Part shown: piece after piece, positions 1 through 11,152 of the stretch
Numbering within the stretch: position 1 is the first letter of the stretch
Layout of the letters: every line of letters begins with the position of its first letter
Assembly: GCF_021462225.1 (NCBI RefSeq)
Contig: NC_061805.1
Coordinates: 32,567,958 to 32,631,957, forward strand
From: Girardinichthys multiradiatus
Lineage: Eukaryota; Chordata; Actinopteri; Cyprinodontiformes; Goodeidae
Length of the DNA: 64,000 bases
Reading direction: 5' to 3'
Notes under the pieces: model-generated
Database searches by the model: none
Told to the model about the DNA's origin: nothing
The model's input: only the letters and a program-made list of their open reading frames with translations
Program-made: the position numbers and the translations under genes

Positions 1-374
1 TGTAGGCCAAAAAGCTTCATTTTGCTCTCATTGCTCTGATGGACATGTTTGCGGTGTCCCCTACATGTCCGGTGGGAAACTGCAAACACGATTTTCTTCC
101 ATTTTCAGATGATGATTGAACAGCGCTCTGGGACATGTACGAAATTTAGGATATGCTTTTAAACAAACTTGTCCTAGTGTCTTGACAGAGCAGCTGAGGT
201 TAAATTACACACATGTAGACTTGGATGGTAGCAGTCTGTGCTGGATTTTATTTAGGGGTATCAGAGTAAAGGAGGCTAAATACAAATGCGTGCCACATTT
301 TCAGATTTCTGTTTGTATAAAAATGCATGCATGCTTTTGCAAGGTGATGTATTAAACTAAAAACCTGGACCTAC
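1..374. other. ANKRD13A last-intron sequence with a Tc1-type repeat fragment
   Basis: The region lies between the exon 14 donor (374) and the window edge, so it should be intron 14 of ANKRD13A. About 210-355 holds a short decayed stretch with the phrases 'ggattttatttaggggtatcagagtaaa' in two parts, 'gccacattttcagatttctg' and 'tgcaaggtg'. These recur near the ends of the other decayed Tc1-like copies in this window (for example near 40490 and 59370). No exon is seen. Confidence 0.5.
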
Positions 375-3300
375 CTGTCGCTCTGGCTGCCTGTCATTGC
401 CTGTGGAAGTTCTCCATTAGCATCACTCCAGCTCTCCTCCTAGAAACACACAAATAACAGGGGCATTTAGAAAGGAGGAAGCAGAGCATTGGGAAATAAA
501 GCTGTGGAAAATATGATGCACTACTTTTTGCATCAAGTAGAATCCAGGAAAGCTCTGACCTGGCCTGAGCCTCTTTGAGAGTCGAGGAGGCTCTGATGGA
601 TGGCATACTGCAGAAGGTCGTCATCATTGTTGGACATTGGCACGTGGCGGCTGACCCCTCTGCGGTGATAACTCTGAGGTACCTCGAACACTGAGGGGCA
701 TACCTGAAATGGAGTTGGAGCTGTGGGAGGGGGAGCAGAACCGAAAAGAGAACAAGGTGCTAAGGAATTAGACACACACGGAGGTGGCTTTTAAGACGGC
801 AAATGTTCTGGATGCATCGCTACCTGCAGCTGCGTCGTTTTCTTCCGGAGATGCTGCCTCCTCTTCGGTGCGACATTTGTTCACATTACCAAATGTAATC
901 CTGGCATTCAGCACATGAAACAGGGGAATCTCTGAGAAGAAAAGAAAAACTATGTTTCTTTAAAATGTTACTTTTATTTAAAAATAAAAATCGCAGGTCT
1001 TGACTTATACCTATTTTAACTGGAAATCCAGGGGGAAACTTAAGGGTTACAAAGTCTCTCAATCGTGCAAAATGGGAACTGGTTCGTGCCATGAGGTCAA
1101 TGATGGGGGTCACCTGCTCCACCAGGGACAGAGGATGCTCCTCACTCATCCACAGTGTTCCTTTGAACCTATTTGAAGCAATATTACAGAAGACATTCAT
1201 GGTATATGCTCCCTAAATGATGAAGACAGCACAGAAAAAAAAAAAACCTAAAACGGACATTTTTTCTTACTTCTGCGTTCGAATAGTCAGTTCAATGGGA
1301 CGGCCGATGTCTCTGTTACCCAGGTCAAAGTCGGGATTAAAATATTCCTCTGGAGTGATTGCGGTGGGGTTTGTGGCTGTGGCATACTCCAGAGTTAAGT
1401 TCTGCAAATCGAAGCAACCGTCTAAAATGAGCCATTAACTGTGGGCGAAACAAATGGTTTGATCTTTAATCGACACTGAAATGCACATCTTACCCCCTGT
1501 GCACTTATGTGCTGCTCCACAGTCCCCAGCAAAGACTCTAAAACATTCCTTTCACCTTTGAATAGAAACGTTACGTGTCATTTTATAAGTCAGGAGAAAC
1601 AAATATCAAGTAAAACAAATGTTCTCAACCTACTTTTAATCCTGGCTTTCTCCTCGTCTGTTAAATGCTCCGTCCTCGTCCTGATGACCACGTTTACGTT
1701 GTTCACACTGAAAACCTGAAGGAAAAAAATGAATAAACTGAATGTTAGTATCATTCAGGCTGGCTGCACAGGTGCTGGTGGAAATTGAGTTTTTGTTTTT
1801 AAATGGCAGTTCTATAACTGTTTCTAACCTTTGCTTCAAACCCATTGACCACTTCTGTTTTGTCAGTTCTCCAGCCCAAAATCCCAGACTTGCATCTGTT
1901 GGAAGAAAACAGCTATTTAAGAAAACAAGACAACATGACGGATATTTTTGTCATTTTAGAACGATCTTTTAAGTCTTATAAATTATAAACAACTGAGATG
2001 GAGCAGACTTTAATGTATTTTTTCTGGATTGTATGTGAGAGACCAACCAAAAGTACTGCATAATTAAAAATAGCTCATGGTTTTCAAATCTTTACTCTGC
2101 TACCCCTAAATAAAATACAGTGTGTCAAAATAAGGTGAGATCTTTTCATGTAATCTATGGAACATTTAGTAACTGCTCACAGTTAACTCCATAAAAATTA
2201 CAATAAATACCCTTATGTGTAATCCATGGAATAATTATTAAAATACACAGTTAAAGCAGTAGAGAGTGAAACAAGCATATTCTCATATTCTGGGACTGAG
2301 AGACTGGAGAGGCCTGTGAGGAGCCACTTTTTATCCGTCTTATCTTTTTCAGAAATATAAACAAGTGTTTCCAAAGAAATTATGATGATTTTCCATTCTT
2401 TTACAAGTATTAAATGAAATTAGTAATCTTTGATAATCAAGTTAAAAGATGTATGATTGAAATATGGTCAAGGACTGATAATTAAAGTAAAACACATTGA
2501 GGTTTGAAACTCTCAATCAGCTATATATGAAAGAGATATAATGTTGGTCAGTTGTAATGTATGAATAAAAAGAATGAAGTGATGTTTTGCAACTGTGTTT
2601 TAGAGTAAATGCAGAAAGCTGAGAGTGGAATGTGTAATACTGTGTAAAGTTTAAGACTGAGCAGATTAGGGAGAGGACTGTAGGATGACAAGGGGTGACG
2701 AGAGCCAGCTGCATGCTGACAGCGAATCCTTTGAAGGCCAGCGCAAGGAAGGGAGGAGGAGTCTACAGCCAGCTGCGTGGCTATTACCGGCACCTCCAAG
2801 GCCGAAAAACAGAACCAGAAAGTCACGATGACCATGACTAAGTATTGAGCAATAACTGAGAAGCCTAACAAAGGGCTGACTGATGAAAGCATCGGCACTA
2901 TAAAAGCAATGCTGAAGGAGGGAACTGCAGTTGTTTCCTCGCAGAAGACCAGCGAACAAGATCGGACGGAGAAAAGAAGCTCAGATGGAAAAGGACCAGA
3001 GACACAGCCCCACTGATCGACTGCATTAAAAAGAGGATTAACCTGTGTTCCCCAGAAAGGACTGTGCCTCAAGATTAAGAATCTGATTTCATCTAAAGCC
3101 TTTTTATCCAGACAACAGAAGTGAACTTGATCGGTGAACAGCTGATTGCTCTAAGTTTCAGGCTTCTAGAAGTCCTGAATCAACCTCATTTATGTCTCCG
3201 GGTTTCCTTCAACTCTTCAGCTTCTGGAAACTACTGTCTTCGGAGACATATGACAACAAAGTTTCTGTTTAACCATCGAAACCTGGAGCATCAGTGCCTG

Positions 3301-5766
3301 ACACTTAAAGGAAGAAAACTGAAGATTAAGTCGTATTCCCTTCAAGAAACCACTTGATGTTACCAGAAGAATCTTCTCCATCAGGTGCATGGATGAACCT
3401 CCGTCTTCAAAGCCTCTCCAAACTCACTAGTTTCAGCATCAGGGAAAGACAGGTTGAGTTGATTGATTCATTTCTATTATTGAAATTATTTTGTGTTGCC
3501 GAATTTAAGCTGTTACTGACCCCTGCAAAAGCATTACTAATTAAAGAAAGTATATACAATTCTAGTTAAATCGTGGACATTCAATTATTTGAGTCACAGT
3601 ATTTTGGTTTTTCATTGGTGGTAAAAAGTCTTGTTGCCTGGTTCCAAGATATTTTAGGAGGTTTTTATAGGTTGCCTTAGCCAAGTTTGTTAAAACAGCG
3701 CCCTTGGGGCTCGTGCTGAGCTACTAAAATTAACCTTGCCCATATACCAAGAGCCAGTTGTAAATTAGGGAATGAGCAGCCGTGAACAAAAGTGACTGTT
3801 GAAAGTGTGGATGACTGTGATAGGCTACTCAGTCGTCCAGACCTCCAGTTGAAGAAGGGCGAGACTTTTGTATGAAGGCTGTCAGAGGCTAGGCGAGTCA
3901 TTTCCCGACACCAGATTAAACAGAACTTTCAGTAAACCTGCTTAGTAAGACCTTTCAGGTTTAGGGAAGTCCGGACCCGTTGGATGGAGAGCTGGATTGA
4001 GCAATCCCTTTAGACATGGGGAAGTAGGAGGGAGGGGTTAGCTCATCGGACAACGAAAAGTGCCACCAATTTATCTTAAGGAGTCGTCTAATTAGTAAAT
4101 AGAGTCCACCTATGTATAAGAAAAAAAGATTTAATCTCAGGTTAAATCCAACTGTTCTGTGAAGGCCTCAGAGGTTTGTTAGAGAACATCAGTGAACAAA
4201 CAGCATCATGAAGACCAAGGAGCACAGCAGACAGGTCAGAGATAACGTTGTGGAGAAGTTTAAAGTAAGGTTAGGGCATAAAACAAAAATCTCACAGAGC
4301 CCTGTTCAATCCACCGTTTGAAAATGAGAGAACTTCAATTTCAACCCTTTAAAACATGGTCATCTACCTAAACTGACAGGGAAGGACAGGAGAGATTCAA
4401 ATCAGAGAAGCAGCCAGGAGGCCCATGGGCACTCTGGAGGAGCTGCAGAGATTCACAGTTCAGGTGGAAGAATCTGTTGACAGGCCACCTATTTGTCATG
4501 CACTCCACAAACATGGCAAGAATAAAAGAATTGCAGAAAGACAAACATGAGAAGTCTTGTTTGCTAAAAGCCCTGTAGATGACAGAGCAAACGTGGAAGA
4601 AGATGCTCTGGGCAGAGGACACGAAAATCAAAGTTTTTGGCCTACATGCAATTGGCTGTAAGTTGAGGAAAACCAAGGCTGCACATCACACTGGACACAC
4701 CATCCCCATTGTGACAATTGGTGGTGGCAGCATCCTGCTGTGGGGATTTCTTTCTTCAGCAGGGACAAGAAAACTGGTCAGATGATAGAAGGATGGATGG
4801 ATCTAAAAACAAGGCAGTCCTGGAAGACAACCTGTTAGAGGGTGCAAGAGACATGGGGCAGAGGTTCACCTTCTAGCACAACAGCGAACCTAAAAAAAAG
4901 TCAGAGCTACAATGATCAAACCTTCTTCACGTGTTAGAACAGCCTAGTCAAAGTTTAGACCCACACTGAATAAAAAGACTTGAAAACTGATTTTCAAAGA
5001 TGTCCTCCATTCAATCTGGCTAAGCTTGAGGTGTTTTGCAAAGAATGGGCAAAAAAACAGTCTTTAGATGTGCAGAGCTAGAAGAGACATCCCCCAAAAG
5101 ACTGCTGCAATTGCAGTGCAAGGTGGTTTGCAAATCTCCGCACTTTTCAGATTTGAAAAGTGTACGAAAACAGTGTATCATTATACTCTTCACAATTATC
5201 CACTACTTTGTGTTGGGCTTTCATGTAAAATGCCAATGAAATACATTGATGTTTCTGGTTGTGAAATCACAAAATGTGGAAAAGTTTAAAGAGTACGAAT
5301 ACTTTAGTGGGTGGTTGTGTTACTATATCCACTCATTCAGTCCATTTAACACACAGATAAGACAAATAAATACTACAGACATTTGAAAATTGTAACCATG
5401 AGATGAATATTAAACTTGCTAAAAAATCCCTAAGTTGGGACCACAAACATGAATGATTAAAGAACATTAGATCTATTTAAGTTGGGAGTGATGACAACAA
5501 GAAAAAAAAACCTCCTTGCCTTTCAAAAGCAATATCCTTTGTGTCCAAGTAGGTGTTGACAATAGGTGTTGTCAACCTTTTGGCGACTTCCTGTTCTGCT
5601 GGCTGCATCGACTCCAACGTGACGTCTTCCATTTCTTGGGATATGTTGAAGCGTTCTGTGTCGACTACGCCGTCCTCGTGGTTCACCTCCATCAGCTCGG
5701 CGTGGGAATCTCTCAAAAAAAAAAAACAAAGCAGACAGTTTTACACTTTATTATATGTAGGAGTTT

Positions 5767-5803
<37 letters not shown>

Positions 5804-8481
5804 ATCTCCTTTGAAGATGTAACTCCTACGACCTCTAATCCAGGTCATGTTGTCGAAACCCAGAAGGGTGGCATCCACTCGCAGGCAGGCACCACTTTTC
5901 CAAATGCGACAGACATCACTTGGACAAATTCGGGACAGAAGAGGTACTGTGAAACAACGACACAAACAGTGGAAAGAATGTCACTCTTAGCTAAACAGAA
6001 ACAACAGACGCAGGTATGTCGTTTTGCCTGAATGACCTGATGGAGCCTTTATGCAAAGAGCTCTGGCTGCCTGAGCATTAGGGAAAACTTGGCTGTGCCT
6101 TTATAACGAATATAAAACACAACAAAAACTCTTACTCCAGCTGGTGAATTCCCACTTCATTTCCATGTAAAAGTCTGGAGACTGGGAAGAAATAAAAGCA
6201 AGGTCATTTTTATTCTTTAAGTAAATACGTCCAGAGTTACAAACATTCTGATTAATAAAACACTATGAAGAAAAACCTCCTTGATCTTCAACAGCAGCTC
6301 AGGAACTCCTCCCAGAGCAGTGGAGGCCTTGAGGTAGTCTCTACGCTGAAGCACTAACTGAACCATTTCTGGGTCTCCGGTGCTGACGGCTTCCTGCAGC
6401 ACTGCAAAGATACACAGAAGTGCATGGAAACCACAACGCCTGTTAAAGTATCAGTGTCGGTCCCACTGGTATTGCAGTTATCCATTAGAAAACCTCAGTG
6501 ATGCTGATGGCGACTGTTTTTCTGTAACTGCGGGGATTGTGTTAAGCATCTACATGAAGGTCCATTACCAACAGATGAGGAGGGAATTTAGGAGGTAAAA
6601 TAACAATGAATCTGATGTGAAAAGCTCATATCTAAGAGAAGATGAAAGACACAGTGTTTCACAGCATTGGTTGATATTTAGCAGGCTAACCTGTCCAAGT
6701 CTTGGCATTTTCTTTTGTCACTGAAGCACCATGCCTCAGAAGAACTCTCACTAACTCCAGGTGTCCAAGCGACACGGCCAGGTGCAAAGGTGTCCGACCC
6801 CTGGGGTCAACAGCCTCGATGTCATCCTGAAGAAAAAAAAAAACAAAAACAAAAAAACATACAGTAAACATTCCAAGTGCAGCAATTATGTCACGCAGTA
6901 TAGGCACATTTAAGAGGATCACAACAGATCACATATTTGACAGAATTACATCCCTCTGCAGTTGTACACCCTTTAATTTAGACATTGGCTGATAATTATA
7001 CAGTCCTGCATCCAATACACAAGCAACAAGTTTGTTTTATTTTCATTTGAGTCAGTCCGTAATTGACGTATAATCATTGGTTAGTAGTGCCAAAGACTAC
7101 AATACAGTGCATCTCAGTAAATATAATTTAATTTAATTTCAGCAATTCAGTTCAAAAAGCAAAAAAACCATAGATTATACAGAATTATTACAAATAGAGT
7201 GATACGTTTCAAAAATGTATATCTGTTGATTTAGACGATTAAGGCTTTAAACTAACAAAATTTCAACAAATTTGCAATAAAACGTTGCCTTCAGCAAGTA
7301 TGGATTATTTGCCCTGGTGTCTCTCACCTTCTTCTTGACAATGCCAAATAATTTCTGTATAGGGTTTAGGTCAAGCCAGTTTACCGACCAATCCAGAACA
7401 ATGATAGCATGGTCATTAAAGCAGGTAAGTCGTACATTTGGGTGCAAAGTCCCGCTGAAAAAAATGAAATCTGCATTTCCACTGAGCTTGTCAAGAGAGG
7501 AAGGTCTAAAGTGCTCCAAAATGTTCCGGCATGGAGCTGCGTTTGAACTTGATAAAACACAGCAGACCAACGTCAGCAGATGACATGACTCCTCAAACAG
7601 CTTGGACTGTGTACCATTTGATGTCCCTGAGCATGTCATTCATCTGTTTGCTACTTGCAGATTGGAATACTGTAACTCCTTGTAGTTTGGCTTGGACCAG
7701 TCCTCAATCCATCGTCTCCAGTTAGTCCAAAATGCTGCTGGTCGTCTGCTGACTGGTACAAAACTTAAGGAGCTTCGTACAAGCTTTATAACAGTTATAG
7801 CCCATGTCATGGACACAACTCTATGTGGATGCTCTTTAAGAACTGACTGCAGCTGCAGTCAATGCATTGAATGGCCCTTGCTTGTGAGACTGCAGTTATC
7901 CCTGTACTTACATTTTTACCACAGTTTTTCCTTCCGCTCAACTTTCCAAAAAATATGCTTGGATACAGCACTAGGAGCCCAGCATCTTTAGTATGGCAGC
8001 TGGACAACTGTAAAGTCAGCAGTTTTCCCCATGTTTCTGCAGGCCATAACTGTATTCAAACTAAATGTTAAATTGGTTTTATGTGATATTCTTATTTTGT
8101 GAGGCTGTAATTATCCATTCGCTGTAAGCCATGTTCGTCAAATGAACAAAAATGTATGTAATGAAGCTATATAATATGCGGGTTTCACTTTTTAATTAAA
8201 GTTGCTAGTATGTCAGCTGATCAGTTATCAGGTAACGTTAGTGTGACAGCAGAGCATCTGTCAACACCTCTGGCCTACTTTAACAGGCTACACACACACA
8301 CACACACACACCGAGCAACTAGCCACTGCTTTCATTTAGTGACGTTAGCAAATAACTTGGTGTTTCTACAAACCTGCTGTAATCCTATTTGCTGTTCCAG
8401 TTTCCTGTAGTCGTTCTCCCAAACTGCGGAATGAAGGGGAAACTTCCCTCGGATGTCTTCGCTAATGCTAGCCGTGGACAT
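375..8481 (-). CDS. ankrd13a: Ankyrin repeat domain-containing protein 13A (3'-partial, 14 coding exons)
   Basis: Ubiquitin-binding ankyrin protein; family members act at the plasma membrane and endosomes and bind Lys63-ubiquitinated receptors such as EGFR. Coding exons in transcript order: 8374-8481, 6691-6826, 6277-6401, 6136-6181, 5803-5946, 5520-5709, 1829-1895, 1634-1715, 1494-1555, 1271-1401, 1011-1168, 824-931, 560-720, 375-439. Phases join cleanly to give about 527 residues. Ankyrin repeats fall at about residues 15-110 ([30 protein letters not shown]). The ANKRD13/GPCR-chaperone domain follows ([53 protein letters not shown]). A ubiquitin-interacting motif lies near residue 490 ([17 protein letters not shown]). 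The human protein has about 590 aa; the missing C-terminal exon, with the remaining UIMs, lies left of position 1. The start is the ATG at 8481, which gives the expected short leader before [15 protein letters not shown]. The exon 6 donor is GC. The next gene, GIT2, is divergent. Confidence 0.96.
2630..3560. repeat. Unclassified possible retroelement or LTR-like sequence
   Basis: This stretch is less AT-rich than its surroundings. It contains a TATA-box-like string (CACTATAAAAGC, about 2897-2908) followed by about 200 bp without long ORFs. I see no paired LTR, no polymerase gene and no clear terminal repeats in the window. It may be a solo LTR, a fragment of another repeat, or ordinary intron DNA. 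Reported so that it can be searched; the assignment is weak. Confidence 0.2.
4130..5312 (+). mobile_element. Decayed Tc1-like transposon
   Basis: A relict transposase start lies at about 4206 ([19 protein letters not shown]). It is followed by broken frames and then a GGGSILLWG block at about 4720-4750, the usual Tc1 catalytic-core motif. The right end at about 5260-5312 has the 'acaaaatgtggaaaag...gaatacttt' pattern shared with other copies here (for example 54014-54058). Many stops and frameshifts make it non-coding today. It lies in ANKRD13A intron 6, antisense to the gene. Confidence 0.75.
5520..5709 (-). other. ankrd13a: ANKRD13A exon 6 with non-canonical GC splice donor
   Basis: This exon ends ...GAAAG followed by GCAAGG, a close match to the GC-AG donor consensus. 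Joining it in phase 2 to the exon starting at 1895 gives [17 protein letters not shown]. That lines up residue for residue with the family pattern FER-x-KSG-x-xGWRTDK. The only nearby GT (5509-5510) would leave the wrong phase for every usable acceptor at 1891-1897. I therefore see a GC-AG intron of about 3.6 kb here. Confidence 0.85.
5769..5802. repeat. (CA)17 microsatellite overlapping the ANKRD13A exon 5 splice donor
   Basis: This is an uninterrupted AC/CA run on the plus strand. On the gene strand it reads (GT)n and starts immediately after the last base of exon 5 (5803), so the 5' splice site is the first GT unit of the microsatellite. Confidence 0.95.
7085..8150 (-). mobile_element. Decayed Tc1-like transposon with nested L2 LINE fragment
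   Basis: The left end near 7105 reads 'cagtgcatctcagtaaat', a Tc1-type terminus. A minus-strand transposase remnant at about 7310-7420 keeps the D-x-L-N-P-I block ([20 protein letters not shown]). A remnant of the N-terminal region at 7980-8045 resembles those at 16310-16355 and 37560-37615. The middle (about 7640-7800) is instead a LINE reverse-transcriptase tail on the plus strand. The copy lies in ANKRD13A intron 1. Confidence 0.7.
7640..7800 (+). mobile_element. L2-type LINE RT C-terminal fragment
   Basis: Translation gives the L2 signature [19 protein letters not shown] and then TGTKLKE. This is the same block found as [12 protein letters not shown] in the larger L2 element at 16912-17856. 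Only about 50 codons are recognisable. It is nested in the surrounding Tc1 remnant. Confidence 0.65.
8290..8312. repeat. Short (CA)n microsatellite
   Basis: A run of about 11 CA units lies in ANKRD13A intron 1, about 60 bp from the exon 1 donor. Confidence 0.85.
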
Positions 8482-11152
8482 CTTCCTCTTTCTGGAGTTC
8501 TTCACTGCTGACAGCGTCTGATTATTTCATCCATTAACGAAACGGTGGCGGCTACGCGCTAATTACAACCAAATGTGCGCCATAACTCCATCGCTTTGAC
8601 CGCAGGCAACAGGAATAACACTCAGTCCGGTGACTAACTTCTGCCCTCAAGCCTTCCTCTAAATAAAACTTTTGAACAAGGAAGTGCCAGGAGCAGCACC
8701 TAGCAACAACAACAGGGGTGTCCTACACAGGAAAACACTCACAGTACTAATGGTATCATCCGAATCACACTTTAAAACTGTCATTTATTTGTTCGCCTGA
8801 ATATATGTTGTTGTCGTTGATGTAACACAGCGACGGATTTATCAGCCTCAAGCATCGTCTTTACCGAAAATAATAGACAGTTCCAGTGCGGACTGAACCA
8901 TTTTCATGTCTGCACGGGGGGTTGGGAGGGGGTTAAACAAAGGCTTCCGGTGTTACACATCCGTAAATAAATTGGTTTCCCTTTAAACCCGATTTAATGT
9001 TAGGATATTATGACCTTTTTACAGTAAAACTAATAACGGTTTAATCCGTTGGTGTTTGCATGTAATAAATAATTTCCATATTTCCCCACGGACGTTTAAG
9101 TGTCGTCGGAAAATGGACGTTTCAGGGGAGGGAGGTTGGAAAAGTGAAACTGTCCAGCCTCCGGTTTGGCTCTTTATAAATGATCACAAAGCTTGTGCTC
9201 TAAAAACATTTTCACGAAATTATTCCATACTCCACTGGTCCAAGCCCAGTTTAGCTCATTTTAATTTCAATTTATAAATGTAGGTGTTTGACATAAATTT
9301 AAAGCAGGTATTCTTTTTATTTTATTGTTATCTTTTAAAGAGGATATAGACTTCAAATACAGAGTTGGTAAAACCCACATAATGTATGGGGATGGATGGA
9401 TACAAAATCTAAACATGTTACATGGAATAGAATTCAGAAAATACAGATATTTTTGTCTTTTTTTCTAACTAATCAAAGCCAACAAATCAAATTCTGCATT
9501 TTCCAGACTGCGTATGAGCAGCAAGTAGCAAAAGATGAATATGAAAAGTGACACAGTGACAGAGAAGGTAATAAGGCAAGTGGCCAGGATTTCATATGAA
9601 AATGACCAGTATGGTTATGACAATCAAAGTGACGTTGCACATTAGTTGTACAAAAACTTGTTAATGTTAGTAATAAGTTAAGACATTTTTTCATTTTTTT
9701 GATCAAACTGACTTCTCAGAGGGATGAGAGTAGCAGATAGAGGTGCACACCGAGGGTGACATTCAAGAACCACCACTAATTATGTGAGACGGAAATTTTC
9801 ATAAGGTCATTAGCTTTTTTGTGATTATACAAATAAGTTAAATTAAATTTTAAAATACTCTATTATTCACAAATGGAAATTAAATGTCGTTGTAGCTCAT
9901 ATTATGGAGTTTTTTTCAAAGAGCTGTTGTAGATGCTGATGGCTGTAGGTAGGAAGGATCTCCTGTAGCGGTCTGTCTTACAGCAGATCTGAAGAAGCCT
10001 CTGACTGAAGACACTCTGTTGTTGTAGGACAGTCTTATGAAGAGGATGCTCAGGGTTCTCCATAATGTTCTTCATTTTATGAAGAATCCTTCTTTGTACA
10101 ATGATCTCCAGACGTTTCATTCCCTCCTTGTAGAAGGTTTTATAGTTGCATCTTGACTCCAGTCTGTTGTCCAGGTGAACTCCGAGGTATTTATACTCCT
10201 CCACCACCTCCATTTCTCTTTCCTAACTTACTCCAACATGCTGCCACCCTGAGCGGTGCAGTTCTAGAATACATATCTGAGTATAGGCATAAAATGTTGG
10301 CATTTGCTTGACCAATTATCTAGAAATATCACTTCATGCTTATTTGTAAAGACATGCCAAGGTACATCTCCTTTGGCTTTTTCCCATTTGTCCTACTTTT
10401 TAATCTTTAAAGACTGCAGGTAAATCCTGTAAAACACCTGATTGTTTCTTAAAGTGGTTGTTACATGTAAGTGCTGTCGTGTTAATAGGTTCAAAAATGT
10501 ACGCAAATACATAGCGTACTGTATTATTTTTGTTAATTGTGACCCCTGCTGGACCCTGTCAGAAGGTGCATAGATCAAACTCACCTCCTGTGCAGAGGTA
10601 CATCAATTTATGTTAACTCTTCCTGAATATCGCCTAACAGGTTGTGTGCCACCAAATATTTTGCGTTGTATTTATCATTTATCCTTACATATCGGTCTAA
10701 AAACGCAAAGGACGATAATTAATTCAGTATACACCAGACTATTACCAGTGGGCGTGGGTGTCATCGTTTTCTGAGCTTCGCTTCCTGACAGTCTAGACTC
10801 AGGGCTTAGCACGCACCGTTAGTAGGTCACAGTCGCAGCTGCTCCTTCTGCCGTCTAGAGGAGAAACTCACAAATGGGCGCAGGCTAGTTGGCGAGGCAG
10901 GTGGGTGCCTAGTCAGCTATACTGCGGGCGATAAGCTTGTTTGAAATATTGAGAGCTAATTGTTATCATGCTTGTGACACAAACTCTAAGGCTAGCAACA
11001 GCTAAATAAAGTAGTAGGTCGTTGTTTTTCATTTTATTTTATTTATTAGCTAAGTCTAGCTAACGCGGAAGGCGTCTTCCTTCAGTGGAACCAATGTGGT
11101 AACGCGTTTAATGCTCAGCACCTTTTAGAAGGCATTTCCTCCAGATTTAAGG
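8482..11152. other. Divergent intergenic region between ANKRD13A and GIT2
   Basis: 2.7 kb separates the two start codons. The flanks (8482-8700 and about 10740-11150) are richer in G+C and CpG than the middle and should hold the 5' UTRs and promoters. No TATA box is placed with confidence. The centre contains a LINE reverse-transcriptase fragment (9902-10213). The remainder is AT-rich with nothing recognised. Confidence 0.6.
9902..10213 (-). mobile_element. Non-LTR retrotransposon RT fragment, internally deleted
   Basis: An open minus-strand frame of 103 codons begins MEVVEEYKYLGVHLDNRLE, the block found just after the catalytic region of many fish LINE reverse transcriptases (EEYKYLGV). It jumps to a C-terminal block (LEIIVQRRILHKMKN, then FSQRLLQICCKTDRYRRSF). 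The join at about residue 34 looks like a deletion of the intervening RT region. It is not a host gene: there is no start context, and a LINE-like C-terminus is seen. Confidence 0.6.

Larger units (their letters stand above)
1896..5519. other. ANKRD13A intron 6 (repeat-bearing)
   Basis: This 3.6-kb intron holds an unclassified stretch with a TATA-like motif at about 2630-3560 and a decayed Tc1-like copy at about 4130-5312, both listed separately. The remaining parts (1896-2630 and 3560-4130) are AT-rich. I recognise no exon or RNA gene in them. Confidence 0.6.

Noticed and set aside
1401..1427. Alternative ANKRD13A exon 10 acceptor at TTTTAG (about 1427)
   Set aside because: It would leave the reading frame out of phase with exon 9. 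The acceptor TTTGCAG before 1401 gives [15 protein letters not shown] with correct phase and length.
2548..3072. 174-aa open frame on the minus strand
   Set aside because: Hydrophobic, low-information translation with no recognisable motif. It lies inside an ANKRD13A intron in an unclassified repeat-like block; no splice or start support.
5516..6031. 171-aa plus-strand open frame
   Set aside because: It is the antisense of ANKRD13A exons 5 and 6 and runs through the CA microsatellite (poly-TH).
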